Origin: Chloroflexi bacterium HGW-Chloroflexi-4
GTDB lineage: Bacteria > Chloroflexota > Anaerolineae > Anaerolineales > Anaerolineaceae
DNA: 43,942 bases
NCBI GenBank assembly: GCA_002840715.1
Contig: PHBW01000013.1
Location: forward strand, 1 to 43,942
Direction: 5' to 3'
The translations under genes were made by a program, and so were the position numbers. Every line of letters starts with the position of its first letter. The first letter of the stretch is position 1. Below are positions 32,893 to 41,169 of the stretch, in pieces. The notes under the pieces were generated by a model. That model was not told the origin of the DNA, made no database searches, and was given only the letters and a program-made list of their open reading frames with translations.

Positions 32893-33291
32893 CTAACTTT
32901 TATTGGTTAAAGCTATGGCTTCAATTTCAACGGCGCCATTTTTGGGCAATGCAGCTACCTGTACCGCGGATCTGGCGGGTGGATTTTCGCTAAAGAATTC
33001 ACCATAGACTGCATTCATTCTTGCGAAATCATTGATATCCCTTAAGAAAACGGTAGTTTTGACCACATTCTCATAGCATGAATTGCCAGCCTCAAGAATA
33101 GCACCCAGATTCATAAGCGCCTGCCGGGTTTCGGCTTCAACTCCACCTTCAACGAGGTTTCCGGTTTTTGGGTCTATCCCCAATTGTCCGGCTGTAAACA
33201 CAAAAGGTCCGCCTGCGGTTGCTGCAGAATAAGGACCGATAGGCAATGGTGCCTGATCCGCTTTAATGATGGTTTTATCTCGACAAGTCAT
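32893..33291 (-). CDS. ridA: RidA-family enamine/imine deaminase
   Basis: 132 residues of the YjgF/YER057c/UK114 family, which hydrolyses reactive enamines and imines released by PLP enzymes. Signatures: 'LPIGPYSAA', 'FVFTAGQLGIDPKTGNLVEG', and 'NPPARSAVQVAALPKNGAVE', with the substrate-binding Arg and the C-terminal Glu. The start at 33291 has GGAGGAAG upstream; the frame stays open to 33306. A lone gene. Confidence 0.92.
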   Translation of the reverse strand: MTCRDKTIIKADQAPLPIGPYSAATAGGPFVFTAGQLGIDPKTGNLVEGGVEAETRQALMNLGAILEAGNSCYENVVKTTVFLRDINDFARMNAVYGEFFSENPPARSAVQVAALPKNGAVEIEAIALTNKS

Positions 33292-33421
33292 TTGCTTCCT
33301 CCACACAATATATTGTTATCAAATTCTATGCCATAAATGGTTGAACGTAAATATAAAAATTAACAATTCAAACAATAATGACAAGTTTCATCAGAATTGG
33401 ATTAATAATTTTCATTTTTAC

Positions 33422-33451
33422 TTGCATTTGAGAGGTTAAAAACTATATAAT
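33422..33451 (+). promoter_or_regulatory. promoter of the DUF3597 gene
   Basis: TTGCAT (33422-33427), 18-nt spacer, TATAAT (33446-33451). Transcription would start near 33458, about 36 nt before the ATG, with GAAAGGA as the ribosome-binding site. Confidence 0.6.
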
Positions 33452-33493
33452 GCAATCAGGTAGGACAACTTATAGAAGTAGAAAGGATAGAAC

Positions 33494-33958
33494 ATGGGAT
33501 TATTTAGTACTATTTTAGAGAAACTTGGATTAAAGAAACCTGAACAAGAAGCAAAAAAAGAGGTTACACCCACAATTGTTCCACCAAGACCCGCTCCTGT
33601 TAAACCTTCAAACCCGAATGCCGTAAAGCCCAATGCAACCATGGCACCTGGCAGCATTCCTGGATTTTATAAACCGTCAGCAGTGGCCATGAGTGAAGTG
33701 GATGTCGTCAGTAAATTGGATGGTTTAGCCAAATCAAACCCCCAGAAATTAGATTGGAAAGTTTCAATCGTTGATCTTTTGAAATTACTTGACCTTGACA
33801 GCAGTCTTGCCAGCCGAAAGGATTTGGCAAAAGAACTAGGCTGCCCTGCCGACAAAATCGGCGGTGATTATTCAGAAATGAACGTTTGGCTTCACAAAGA
33901 AGTATTAAAGAGAATTGCAGCCAATGGTGGCAATATTCCTTCCTCTTTGCTAAATTAG
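33494..33958 (+). CDS. DUF3597 family protein
   Basis: 154 residues. The N-terminus 'MGLFSTILEKLGLKK' and the C-terminal domain 'VVSKLDGLAKSNPQKLDWKV', 'SIVDLLKLLDLDSSLASRKD' and 'EMNVWLHKEVLKRIAANGG' are typical of DUF3597, which keeps a helical, LysM-like-sized domain of about 80 residues. A Pro/Lys-rich linker occupies about 18-60. No function is established. It has its own promoter and a strong terminator, so it is monocistronic. Confidence 0.88.
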   Translation: MGLFSTILEKLGLKKPEQEAKKEVTPTIVPPRPAPVKPSNPNAVKPNATMAPGSIPGFYKPSAVAMSEVDVVSKLDGLAKSNPQKLDWKVSIVDLLKLLDLDSSLASRKDLAKELGCPADKIGGDYSEMNVWLHKEVLKRIAANGGNIPSSLLN

Positions 33959-33972
33959 TTTTTTCGCTAAAC

Positions 33973-34009
33973 AGAAGGCTGAACTTTTTAAGTTCAGCCT
34001 TCTTTGTTT
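33973..34009 (+). terminator. Rho-independent terminator of the DUF3597 gene
   Basis: AGAAGGCTGAACTT-ttt-AAGTTCAGCCTTCT (33973-34003), a perfect 14-bp stem, followed by TTGTTT. Confidence 0.9.
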
Positions 34010-34098
34010 AAAAAAACACCTTCATATAAATCACTCGAATGCTTCATGCTGGTATAATACACGCATAAAACTAAATTATACATACATGACAGGTAATT

Positions 34099-35172
34099 AT
34101 GCTCGATAAAATTATTCAAATTCAAGAAAGATATTCAGAATTAACCAGGTTGATGGAAGTCAACGTGGAAGATTATCAAAAAATTACTGAACTCGCCAAA
34201 GAACGCTCCGAGTTGGATGAAATTTATCCGCTTGGGGTTGAATACAGCGATTTAATGGCCAAACTGGAACAGGCCAAAGAGATGGAAAACAGCGGTGATG
34301 CTGAGTTTGTCGAACTGGCAAAAGCCGAGATTGAAACTCTTGCACCGCAAATTGAAGCGATGGAAAAAAAAATAAAATCCCTTTTGGTTCCGAAGGACCC
34401 CAGGGATGATAACAGTGTTTACATCGAAATCAGGGCTGGCGCCGGCGGAGATGAAGCCGGTTTATTTGCCGCAGAATTGTTGCGCATGTATATGCATTAT
34501 GCAGAAGCTCACCGCTGGTCTGTTGATATTATGTCCTCCAATGAAACTGGCATTGGTGGTTTCAAGGAAATTGTGTTTATGGTCAAAGGCAAGGGAGCCT
34601 ATTCGCGGTTCAAATTTGAATCAGGCGTACACCGTGTTCAGCGGATTCCTAGCACGGAATCGTCTGGTCGTATTCACACCTCCACCGTAACCGTGGCGGT
34701 CATGGCTGAAGTTGAAAATGTTGACATCCAAATCAATGACTCAGATTTGGAAATCAATGTTTACATTTCTTCAGGCGCAGGTGGTCAAAATGTGCAGAAA
34801 AACGCCACCGCTGTACGTATCACCCACAAACCTTCCGGATTGGTGGTTGCCTGCCAGGACGAACGTTCTCAATTGCAAAATAAATTACGGGCAATGAGTA
34901 TCCTTCGTTCACGACTGTATGATATGGAAATGCAGCGTGTGCAGAATGAACGTGAAGATGCCAGACGTTCACAAGTGGGCACCGGTGACCGATCAGAAAA
35001 GATCCGCACATACAACTACCCGCAAAGCCGTGTGACTGACCACCGTATTAATGTATCGTCTTACAACCTCCCAGCTGTTATGGCCGGTGATCTTGATCTC
35101 TTTATTGATGAATTATCACAACGAGACGAGACTGATCGATTGTCTACCAATGGGGATGATGACGAAGACTAA
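34099..35172 (+). CDS. prfA: Peptide chain release factor 1
   Basis: 357 residues, the usual length. Terminates translation at UAA and UAG. The GGQ motif is at 228-230 in 'SSGAGGQNVQKNATAVRITH'. The codon-reading tripeptide, PAT or PVT in most RF1 proteins, is Pro-Ser-Thr here (184-186, in 'RIPSTESSGRIHTSTVT'). An extended -10 (TGGTATAAT, 34050-34058) lies upstream, and AGGT before the ATG. The end overlaps prmC, whose product methylates the GGQ glutamine, a common arrangement. Confidence 0.97.
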   Translation: MLDKIIQIQERYSELTRLMEVNVEDYQKITELAKERSELDEIYPLGVEYSDLMAKLEQAKEMENSGDAEFVELAKAEIETLAPQIEAMEKKIKSLLVPKDPRDDNSVYIEIRAGAGGDEAGLFAAELLRMYMHYAEAHRWSVDIMSSNETGIGGFKEIVFMVKGKGAYSRFKFESGVHRVQRIPSTESSGRIHTSTVTVAVMAEVENVDIQINDSDLEINVYISSGAGGQNVQKNATAVRITHKPSGLVVACQDERSQLQNKLRAMSILRSRLYDMEMQRVQNEREDARRSQVGTGDRSEKIRTYNYPQSRVTDHRINVSSYNLPAVMAGDLDLFIDELSQRDETDRLSTNGDDDED

Positions 35173-36004
35173 GATTGTTGATTGGTTATCTGAATCAACC
35201 AAGCTCCTGGCAGAAATATCCGAGCTTGCATCACTTGAAACTCGGGTCATCTTGTGCCATGTGTTGGATAAACCACGGGAATGGTTAGTCTTACATCCAG
35301 ACTTCGAACTTGAACAACGTCAGCTTGATCTGCTTAATCTCATGATTACACGGCTTCAAACCGGTGAACCGCTGCCCTACCTTGTTGGCAAACAAGCGTT
35401 TTTCGGTCTGGAGTTCAAAGTCACCCCAGATGTACTGATTCCAAGACCCGAAACTGAACTACTCATCGAAGAATGTATTTCATGGCTTGAAGAGCACCCT
35501 GCCAAACGTAAACTGGCAGATATCGGCACCGGATCAGGCGCAATCGCCATCACCCTCGCTGACCGCTTTGAAGATTTAGATGTAACTGCAATTGATATTT
35601 CAGCAAAAGCTCTCGATATTGCAATTCAGAATGCAGACCTTTTGAATGTTGCTCACCAAATTAAATTTACACAAAATGATTTACTTGAAAATATAGTGGA
35701 TCGTTACGATGTCATCGCTGCCAACCTCCCATATATTCCTACACAAAAGCTAAACACCCTTACTGTCGCCCGCTATGAACCTGTGCTGGCTTTGGACGGC
35801 GGTCAGGATGGATTGGGTATAATAAATAGGTTATTGCAACAATCTCGCGAACATTTAAAACCTGGTGGAATGATCATCCTAGAAATTGAGGAAGGGCAAT
35901 TTGAAAGCGCACCAATATTGGCCGACACATTGCTTCCTGGGATGAAAAAATCCATTATCAATGACCTAGCCAATCATCCAAGAATCCTTAAAATAATGGT
36001 ATAG
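35156..36004 (+). CDS. prmC: Release factor glutamine N5-methyltransferase
   Basis: 282 residues. Methylates the glutamine of the release-factor GGQ motif. SAM-binding motif 'LADIGTGSGAIAITLA' and the substrate motif 'ANLPYIP', where most family members have NPPY; the Leu variant is also found in related homologues (from memory). N-terminal helical domain includes 'RLQTGEPLPYLVGKQAFFGL'. The start is one of two adjacent ATGs (35156, 35159) inside the end of prfA; another ATG is at 35150. The overlap of about 17 nt implies translational coupling. Confidence 0.93.
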   Translation: MMTKTKIVDWLSESTKLLAEISELASLETRVILCHVLDKPREWLVLHPDFELEQRQLDLLNLMITRLQTGEPLPYLVGKQAFFGLEFKVTPDVLIPRPETELLIEECISWLEEHPAKRKLADIGTGSGAIAITLADRFEDLDVTAIDISAKALDIAIQNADLLNVAHQIKFTQNDLLENIVDRYDVIAANLPYIPTQKLNTLTVARYEPVLALDGGQDGLGIINRLLQQSREHLKPGGMIILEIEEGQFESAPILADTLLPGMKKSIINDLANHPRILKIMV

Positions 36005-36016
36005 AATGAGGTTCAG

Positions 36017-36646
36017 ATGCAAACGATTACTTTACCTGCAGAAAACCCAGAGTCAATCAGTTCGGCTTTATCTTTGTTTAAAGATGGAGAAATTGTGGCA
36101 TTTCCGACTGATACGGTTTATGGTTTGGGAGCTGATCCATTTCAGGCATCAGGGATAATAAAATTATTTGAAGCCAAAGGGCGTGATTCAAATAAAGCCA
36201 TAGCCATCCTAATCGGGTCAATAGAACAGGCTGCTTTGGTGACCGATCATATGCCTGATATGGCGATTCGACTTTGTGAAGTTTTCTGGCCAGGTGGATT
36301 GACTGTAATTGTGCCTCGAAAAAATACTTTACCTGAATTGATATCCAATACTGACCGCATCGGCATCCGCATGCCAAATCACCCTGTTGCCCTTGGAATG
36401 TTAAAGACTTTTGGTCCATTGGCAACAACATCGGCAAATCTCTCGGGCAAACCGGATGCAGTTTCTGCGAAAGACGTTTATGATCAACTCAACAACCGCG
36501 TGCCATTAATTCTTGATGGTGGAAAATGCCATGGTGGTGTGCCTTCCACGGTGATTGATTGCAGCGGATCTGAACCTGTTATCTTGCGTGAAGGTCCTGT
36601 GACCATTGAACAAATATATAAAGTTTTGGAAATGCAAAAAGCTTAA
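36017..36646 (+). CDS. Threonylcarbamoyl-AMP synthase (Sua5/YrdC)
   Basis: 209 residues. Makes threonylcarbamoyl-AMP from Thr, bicarbonate and ATP for the t6A37 modification of ANN-decoding tRNAs. Family motifs: 'AFPTDTVYGLGADPF', 'KGRDSNKAIAILI', 'FWPGGLTVIV', 'RIGIRMPNHP' and 'TTSANLSGKP'. It is the short YrdC/YwlC type; the Sua5 C-terminal domain is absent. It lies 12 nt after prmC with GAGG before the ATG, the last gene of the prfA-prmC operon. Confidence 0.93.
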   Translation: MQTITLPAENPESISSALSLFKDGEIVAFPTDTVYGLGADPFQASGIIKLFEAKGRDSNKAIAILIGSIEQAALVTDHMPDMAIRLCEVFWPGGLTVIVPRKNTLPELISNTDRIGIRMPNHPVALGMLKTFGPLATTSANLSGKPDAVSAKDVYDQLNNRVPLILDGGKCHGGVPSTVIDCSGSEPVILREGPVTIEQIYKVLEMQKA

Positions 36647-36716
36647 TAAACTCTAACCTGTTTTTAATTTAGCTCTTAACTAAATAAGTTAAGATTCACC
36701 GTATTCTCCTCTTAGA

Positions 36717-36755
36717 AACCCACACTCATGGAAGGGTCCATCAGTGTGGGTTTTC
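36717..36755. terminator. bidirectional terminator between sua5-like and cydC genes
   Basis: AACCCACACT / AGTGTGGGTT (36717-36726 and 36743-36752) with an inner ATGGA/TCCAT stem. TTTTC follows on the plus strand and TTTCT on the minus strand. Both converging operons end here. Confidence 0.88.
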
Positions 36756-36757
36756 AA

Positions 36758-38488
36758 TTAATCCAAACTTTGGTTTTGCAAAACTATTAACTCTGAATAT
36801 CTTCCGCCTGACTGCTCAAGTTCCTTGAGGGTACCTCTTTCGAGGATGATCCCATTTTGAAGCAGTAGAATTTCATCTACCTGATCAAGCCATGCAAAAT
36901 CATGGGTGATAAATAAAATGCCGCGGTCACTAAATAGATTGAATAATGTTGTCATAATCTTTTTTCTGGTTGTTGGGTCAAGGTTTTCGACCGGTTCATC
37001 CAACAATAGATAAGGCCTGTTTTGAAGTAATGCCCGGGCAATGGCTACACGCTGACGCTCACCGCCGCTCAGTCTTAATCCTTGGTCGCCAATCCATGTC
37101 TCAAACCCTTGAGGCAGGCGGCTGAACCAATCCTCCAGTTCAGCCAATTTCAACACTTCTAGTAGTTGTTGATCATCGGCTTGTGGGTTGCCAAGCAACA
37201 GATTCTCGCGCAGGCTGGCACTGAAAAGAGTAGTGGATTGCGAAATAAGTGCAAAATTCGAACGCACACGATAAGGGTCAACCCGGCTGCTCTCCATTTG
37301 ATCTAGAAATATGCTGCCTTCCTGCGGTTTCCAAAATTGTAGTATCAGGTTAATCAGACTGGTCTTTCCGGCGCCACTTGAACCTACCAATGCGATTTTT
37401 GTGCTTGGTTTGAGGGTAAAAGAAATTTCTTTAAGTTGAAAATTTTCTTCTGCCGAGTATTCAAAACAAAGTCCTCTCACCTCAACGTGTGAAGGGGTCC
37501 AGCTTTCTGGAAGGGATTCAAAAGATTTATTTGTCTCCTGACGTTCTCCCAATTCAAAGAGCCGTTTGCCTGCCTCAAGGCTGGCATTGAGCATGACTGC
37601 TGCTTGCGGCAAACCTGCAACAGATTCAAAACTCGCCATACCCATGAGCAGAAAAACTGCCAATGAAACGCCGGTGATGGAACCCTGCGTCACCAACGGG
37701 ATGGCAACCCACATAAGTGCCAGCACAGTCACGTTTAGAAGTAATAAAGAAAGACCTGAATTAATACCGTTTAATGTAGAAATGCGTGTCTGCCAAGAGC
37801 TTCCCTCCCTGCCCTTGATAAGAATAGCTTCTGCCCAACGAGTGTGTGAGCCGCTGCTCTGCAGCACTTCAAGACCTTGCAGCCATTCGACCGTCCGCGA
37901 CGAAAGATCTGAACGCATTTCTAACATCTTTTTGGCTAATGGCCGTGTAAGGAGAATGGACAAAATTGGCAATAAAATACCATTTACCGCCAACCCGGTT
38001 ACTAAAATCAATCCGAGGCGGGCATCGAAGATACCCATGAACATGCTTACTCCGGCCGAGACCACCACCGCTACTACAACGGGGCTTACAACCCTCACGT
38101 AGAAGTTCTCAAGAGTTTCCAGGTCGCCCATCACACGGTTAAGTAAATCACCGACTTTGCGACTGTGCAATTCCTCGGGTGGTGAGGCTTCTACCTGATC
38201 GTAAAACCATTCACGCAATCGAGAGAGGACCCGTAGATTTACTGAATGCGACACCAATCGTTCAAGATATCTGAACCCAGCTCGACTGATACCAAAGAAG
38301 CGGACGCCCACAATAGATACCTGCAAATCGGCAATCGATGGATGCAGCGCCGCAGATGCGATCAAAAATGCAGATGTTCCCAGTAATCCAATCCCCGATC
38401 CGATCGTGGCAATTCCCAACAATACGGACAGGCAAATTTCCCACACAAAGGGTTTCAAGAAACGCAGTAATTTATATGTAGTCTTCAA
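36758..38488 (-). CDS. cydC: ABC exporter half CydC
   Basis: 576 residues. An N-terminal six-helix membrane domain and a C-terminal ATPase with Walker A 'GSSGAGKTSL', signature 'LSGGERQRVAIARALL' and Walker B 'YLLLDEPVENL'. With CydD it forms the exporter that supports assembly of cytochrome bd oxidase and periplasmic thiol balance (CydDC exports glutathione or cysteine in E. coli; more recent work proposes haem). The start is TTG at 38488 with AGGAGG 5 nt upstream, overlapping the cydD stop. No cydAB genes are in the window. Confidence 0.88.
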   Translation of the reverse strand: MKTTYKLLRFLKPFVWEICLSVLLGIATIGSGIGLLGTSAFLIASAALHPSIADLQVSIVGVRFFGISRAGFRYLERLVSHSVNLRVLSRLREWFYDQVEASPPEELHSRKVGDLLNRVMGDLETLENFYVRVVSPVVVAVVVSAGVSMFMGIFDARLGLILVTGLAVNGILLPILSILLTRPLAKKMLEMRSDLSSRTVEWLQGLEVLQSSGSHTRWAEAILIKGREGSSWQTRISTLNGINSGLSLLLLNVTVLALMWVAIPLVTQGSITGVSLAVFLLMGMASFESVAGLPQAAVMLNASLEAGKRLFELGERQETNKSFESLPESWTPSHVEVRGLCFEYSAEENFQLKEISFTLKPSTKIALVGSSGAGKTSLINLILQFWKPQEGSIFLDQMESSRVDPYRVRSNFALISQSTTLFSASLRENLLLGNPQADDQQLLEVLKLAELEDWFSRLPQGFETWIGDQGLRLSGGERQRVAIARALLQNRPYLLLDEPVENLDPTTRKKIMTTLFNLFSDRGILFITHDFAWLDQVDEILLLQNGIILERGTLKELEQSGGRYSELIVLQNQSLD

Positions 38489-40224
38489 CTCATCCTCCTG
38501 GCACTTTCCAGAAGGTTCAAATAGCCACCCTTAAGAGCAATCAATTCAGCATGTGTGCCCTCTTCAACCAACCGTCCGCGGTTGATAACAAAAATTTGAT
38601 CAGCACCACGTACTGTTGCCAACCGGTGCGCAATGGTTAGTGTGGTGCGCCCTTTTTGCAGTCGCTCAGAAGCTTCAATAAAAGCACGTTCTAAATCAAT
38701 ATCCAAATGGGCAGTTGGTTCATCCATCACCACAATTGGTGCATTTTTCAGAAACGCCCTGGCCAGCACAACACGCTGCGCTTCACCTCCACTTAATCTG
38801 ATGCCGCTTTCCAAAAGCGGCGTTTCAAGTCCATCCGGCAAGTTCTTCACGAAATCGGACAGCCCGGCTTGTTCCAATGATAAGTGAACTGCTTCTTCCG
38901 AAAATCGTGGATCATCTAACCGCACATTTTCAAGCAGGCTGGTATTAAATAAATTGGCTTTTTGCGGCACCCAAGCAATCATGCTGCGCCATTGATCCAG
39001 GTTCCAGGTTTGAATATCTTCCCCATTCAAGAGGATTCTGCCAGTTTCAGGTGTAATAAAGCGTAACATCAACAGTGCCAAGGTACTTTTTCCGGCACCG
39101 CTCTCACCTACCAGCGCATAATGCCTGCCGCTTTCCAATTGCAGATCAATGAAATCGATGGCAGTCTCTGGATTTTCAGGATAGTGATAACTCACCTTTT
39201 GAAAATCGATCGTAAATTTATCCTCTAGAGTAATCGTTTCTTTTTCAATAAATGAGATGGTTGTACCAACTTCAGGTGTATCAAGCAAATGGAAGATACG
39301 ACTGGCTGCAGACAAGCCGTTCATGCCAGCGTGATATCGAACACTCAAATTACGCAGCGGCAAATAAAACTCAGGAGCGATGAGAAGGATAAAGAATGCC
39401 TGTTGAAATTCCATATTGCCGTAAAGCAGACGCAGGCCGATTTCAACAGCCACCAACGCGGTTGAGATGGTGGCGATCATTTCAAGCACAAAAGCAGATA
39501 GAAAAGTAATTTTGAACACATTCATGGTCACTTCACGGTAACGCTCACTTACCTGACGAATCCTATCTCCGCGCGCTTTGCTCTGCCCCAATTGCATTAA
39601 AGTGGAAAGCCCCTGTAAGGTATCCAAAAAGTATGCACCCAGCCGTGAAAGACCAATCCATTGACGCTGGGTATGGTTTTGAGAGAGTTTGCCAATCAAG
39701 ATCATGAAAAGCGGAATTAACGGCGCAGTAATTACAAAAACAATGCCGGTCAACACATCCATTGGAAAGACCACAACCAGGATGGTGACAGGCAGGAGTG
39801 CTGCCAACAATATTTGAGGCAGGTATTGGCTGAAAAAGGCGTCCAGTGCGTCCAGACCCTGTAAGGCGGTTGTGGTTAGCTCTCCGGTCTTTTCACCCTT
39901 GAGAAAACTTGGTCCCAATCGATTAATTTTCGCGAACAATTCTTCACGTAAACTGTCTTTTATCTTGACTGCCAGTTTGCCAGCCAGAGTCTCATTAATG
40001 AATGTAAATATGGACCGTGCAAGCACAACCAGCAGGGCTATCTGCAGCAGTGACAGCACTTGTGCCAAAGTTTGTTTTGCCAGAAAGACTTTCGAAATGA
40101 CTTCGCTCAACAACCAGGATTGCAATACCACCAATCCACCAGCAAGAAAGCCAAACAAGACGATCAGCGGAAACAGAATACCTGTTGAACGAGCTTTTTG
40201 AATCAGGCGGGCATTATTATTCAT
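38485..40224 (-). CDS. cydD: ABC exporter half CydD
   Basis: 579 residues, same architecture as CydC. Six membrane helices, Walker A 'GESGAGKSTLALL', signature 'LSGGEAQRVVLARAFL', and Walker B 'PIVVMDEPTAHLD'. 'GELTTTALQGLDALDAFFSQ' followed by 'YLPQILLAALLPVTIL' is characteristic of CydD. It is translationally coupled to cydC, with which it forms a heterodimer. The start at 40224 is preceded by no strong Shine-Dalgarno. Confidence 0.88.
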   Translation of the reverse strand: MNNNARLIQKARSTGILFPLIVLFGFLAGGLVVLQSWLLSEVISKVFLAKQTLAQVLSLLQIALLVVLARSIFTFINETLAGKLAVKIKDSLREELFAKINRLGPSFLKGEKTGELTTTALQGLDALDAFFSQYLPQILLAALLPVTILVVVFPMDVLTGIVFVITAPLIPLFMILIGKLSQNHTQRQWIGLSRLGAYFLDTLQGLSTLMQLGQSKARGDRIRQVSERYREVTMNVFKITFLSAFVLEMIATISTALVAVEIGLRLLYGNMEFQQAFFILLIAPEFYLPLRNLSVRYHAGMNGLSAASRIFHLLDTPEVGTTISFIEKETITLEDKFTIDFQKVSYHYPENPETAIDFIDLQLESGRHYALVGESGAGKSTLALLMLRFITPETGRILLNGEDIQTWNLDQWRSMIAWVPQKANLFNTSLLENVRLDDPRFSEEAVHLSLEQAGLSDFVKNLPDGLETPLLESGIRLSGGEAQRVVLARAFLKNAPIVVMDEPTAHLDIDLERAFIEASERLQKGRTTLTIAHRLATVRGADQIFVINRGRLVEEGTHAELIALKGGYLNLLESARRMS

Positions 40225-40296
40225 GGCTCAATTGTGCCTGATTGGATGAGAATCGTCAAATTTTCTTAAGGTAAAAGGGTAGACATGCCGTATCAT

Positions 40297-40335
40297 GAAA
40301 AAACCCCGATTTCTTTCATGAGAAAAACCGGGGTT
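40297..40335 (-). terminator. Rho-independent terminator of the creatininase-family gene
   Basis: On the minus strand AACCCCG ... CGGGGTT (40302-40335, inner TTTCT/AGAAA) followed by TTTTTTC. It lies 10 nt after the gene's stop and shields cydD from read-through. Confidence 0.88.
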
Positions 40336-40344
40336 CCAATATTT

Positions 40345-41031
40345 TTATTCGTTAAACTGAAGAATTTGCAGCACATCTCTCACACTGGCACCAAAAATTT
40401 CACCCATTATGGATTCCTCCACATGATAAGGTCCACCATAGACACCGTCACCAATGGCTTTTTTTACATCATCAGAGCTGAGGATTAAGTTGGTTGAAAA
40501 AGGTGCTTTATTTCCGGCAGGCATGTTGGCCTGGCGCACAAACGGAAAAGCCTCAATCCATGAAGCGTGATGGCCTTCAAGATTATGTTGTTTGGCAATC
40601 GCATTGACCGAGGAGGATTCGTACCAATCGTACCAGGCTATTTTGATGTCCATTAATTCGTTGACCAGCTCTCCTAGCGAGACTTTGGCGGGTTTGTTGC
40701 CGCCGTGGCCGTTTACGATGACAATGCGTTTGAATCCCTGCCCATGAAGAGACCTGATCATGTCTTCAACGACTGCAATAAAGGTGCTTACCCGCATACT
40801 GATGGTGCCGGGGTATTTGGTGAAGTAAGACGAGCAACCAAAATTAAATGAAGGCGCAACCGGAACCCCGGATTGCTGTGAGGCGGCATCAGCAATTGAA
40901 AGTGGGATCTTCACATCTGCGCCAATGGAGATATAACCATGCTGCTCAGTCGCTCCGAGAACAATCATGACACGATCATCTTTTTTCAGATAAGTATCAA
41001 TTTCCATCCAGGTCAGTTCGGCTAGTCTCAT
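40345..41031 (-). CDS. Creatininase-family amidohydrolase
   Basis: 228 residues with the metal-binding signatures of the creatininase family: 'GATEQHG' (Glu and His ligands), 'SIGADVKIPL' (Asp), 'VNGHGGNK' (His), and 'GHHASWIEAF', where family members have a Glu ligand. Homologues open cyclic amides or cleave formamides (creatinine, FAPy, mycofactocin-type peptides); the substrate is unknown here. I use the ATG at 41031; a TTG at 41055 is less likely. It has its own terminator. Confidence 0.85.
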   Translation of the reverse strand: MRLAELTWMEIDTYLKKDDRVMIVLGATEQHGYISIGADVKIPLSIADAASQQSGVPVAPSFNFGCSSYFTKYPGTISMRVSTFIAVVEDMIRSLHGQGFKRIVIVNGHGGNKPAKVSLGELVNELMDIKIAWYDWYESSSVNAIAKQHNLEGHHASWIEAFPFVRQANMPAGNKAPFSTNLILSSDDVKKAIGDGVYGGPYHVEESIMGEIFGASVRDVLQILQFNE

Positions 41032-41107
41032 TTTCACTCTCTCTCTAAAAGACAATTAATATAATTATAACGATAAAAAGAAAACGTTGAATAACAATTA
41101 ATAACGC

Positions 41108-41142
41108 ATGCACCCCAACCTTATAGTGGTATTGGGGTGCAT
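41108..41142. repeat. inverted repeat between leuS and the creatininase-family gene
   Basis: ATGCACCCCAA (41108-41118) pairs exactly with TTGGGGTGCAT (41132-41142) over a 13-nt loop. It lies 28 nt after the leuS stop and could end leuS transcripts, although no T-run follows. The CCCCAA/TTGGGG core resembles the hairpin at 32832. Confidence 0.6.
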
Positions 41143-41169
41143 AAGTGAATTTCAGTATCAATATAATTC

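Noticed and set aside
37566..38102. 178-codon frame antisense to cydC
   Set aside because: Shadow frame without motifs.
36758..40224. Treating the ABC pair as a multidrug exporter
   Set aside because: Two coupled half-transporters with CydD- and CydC-type sequence fit CydDC better, though cydAB is not in the window.
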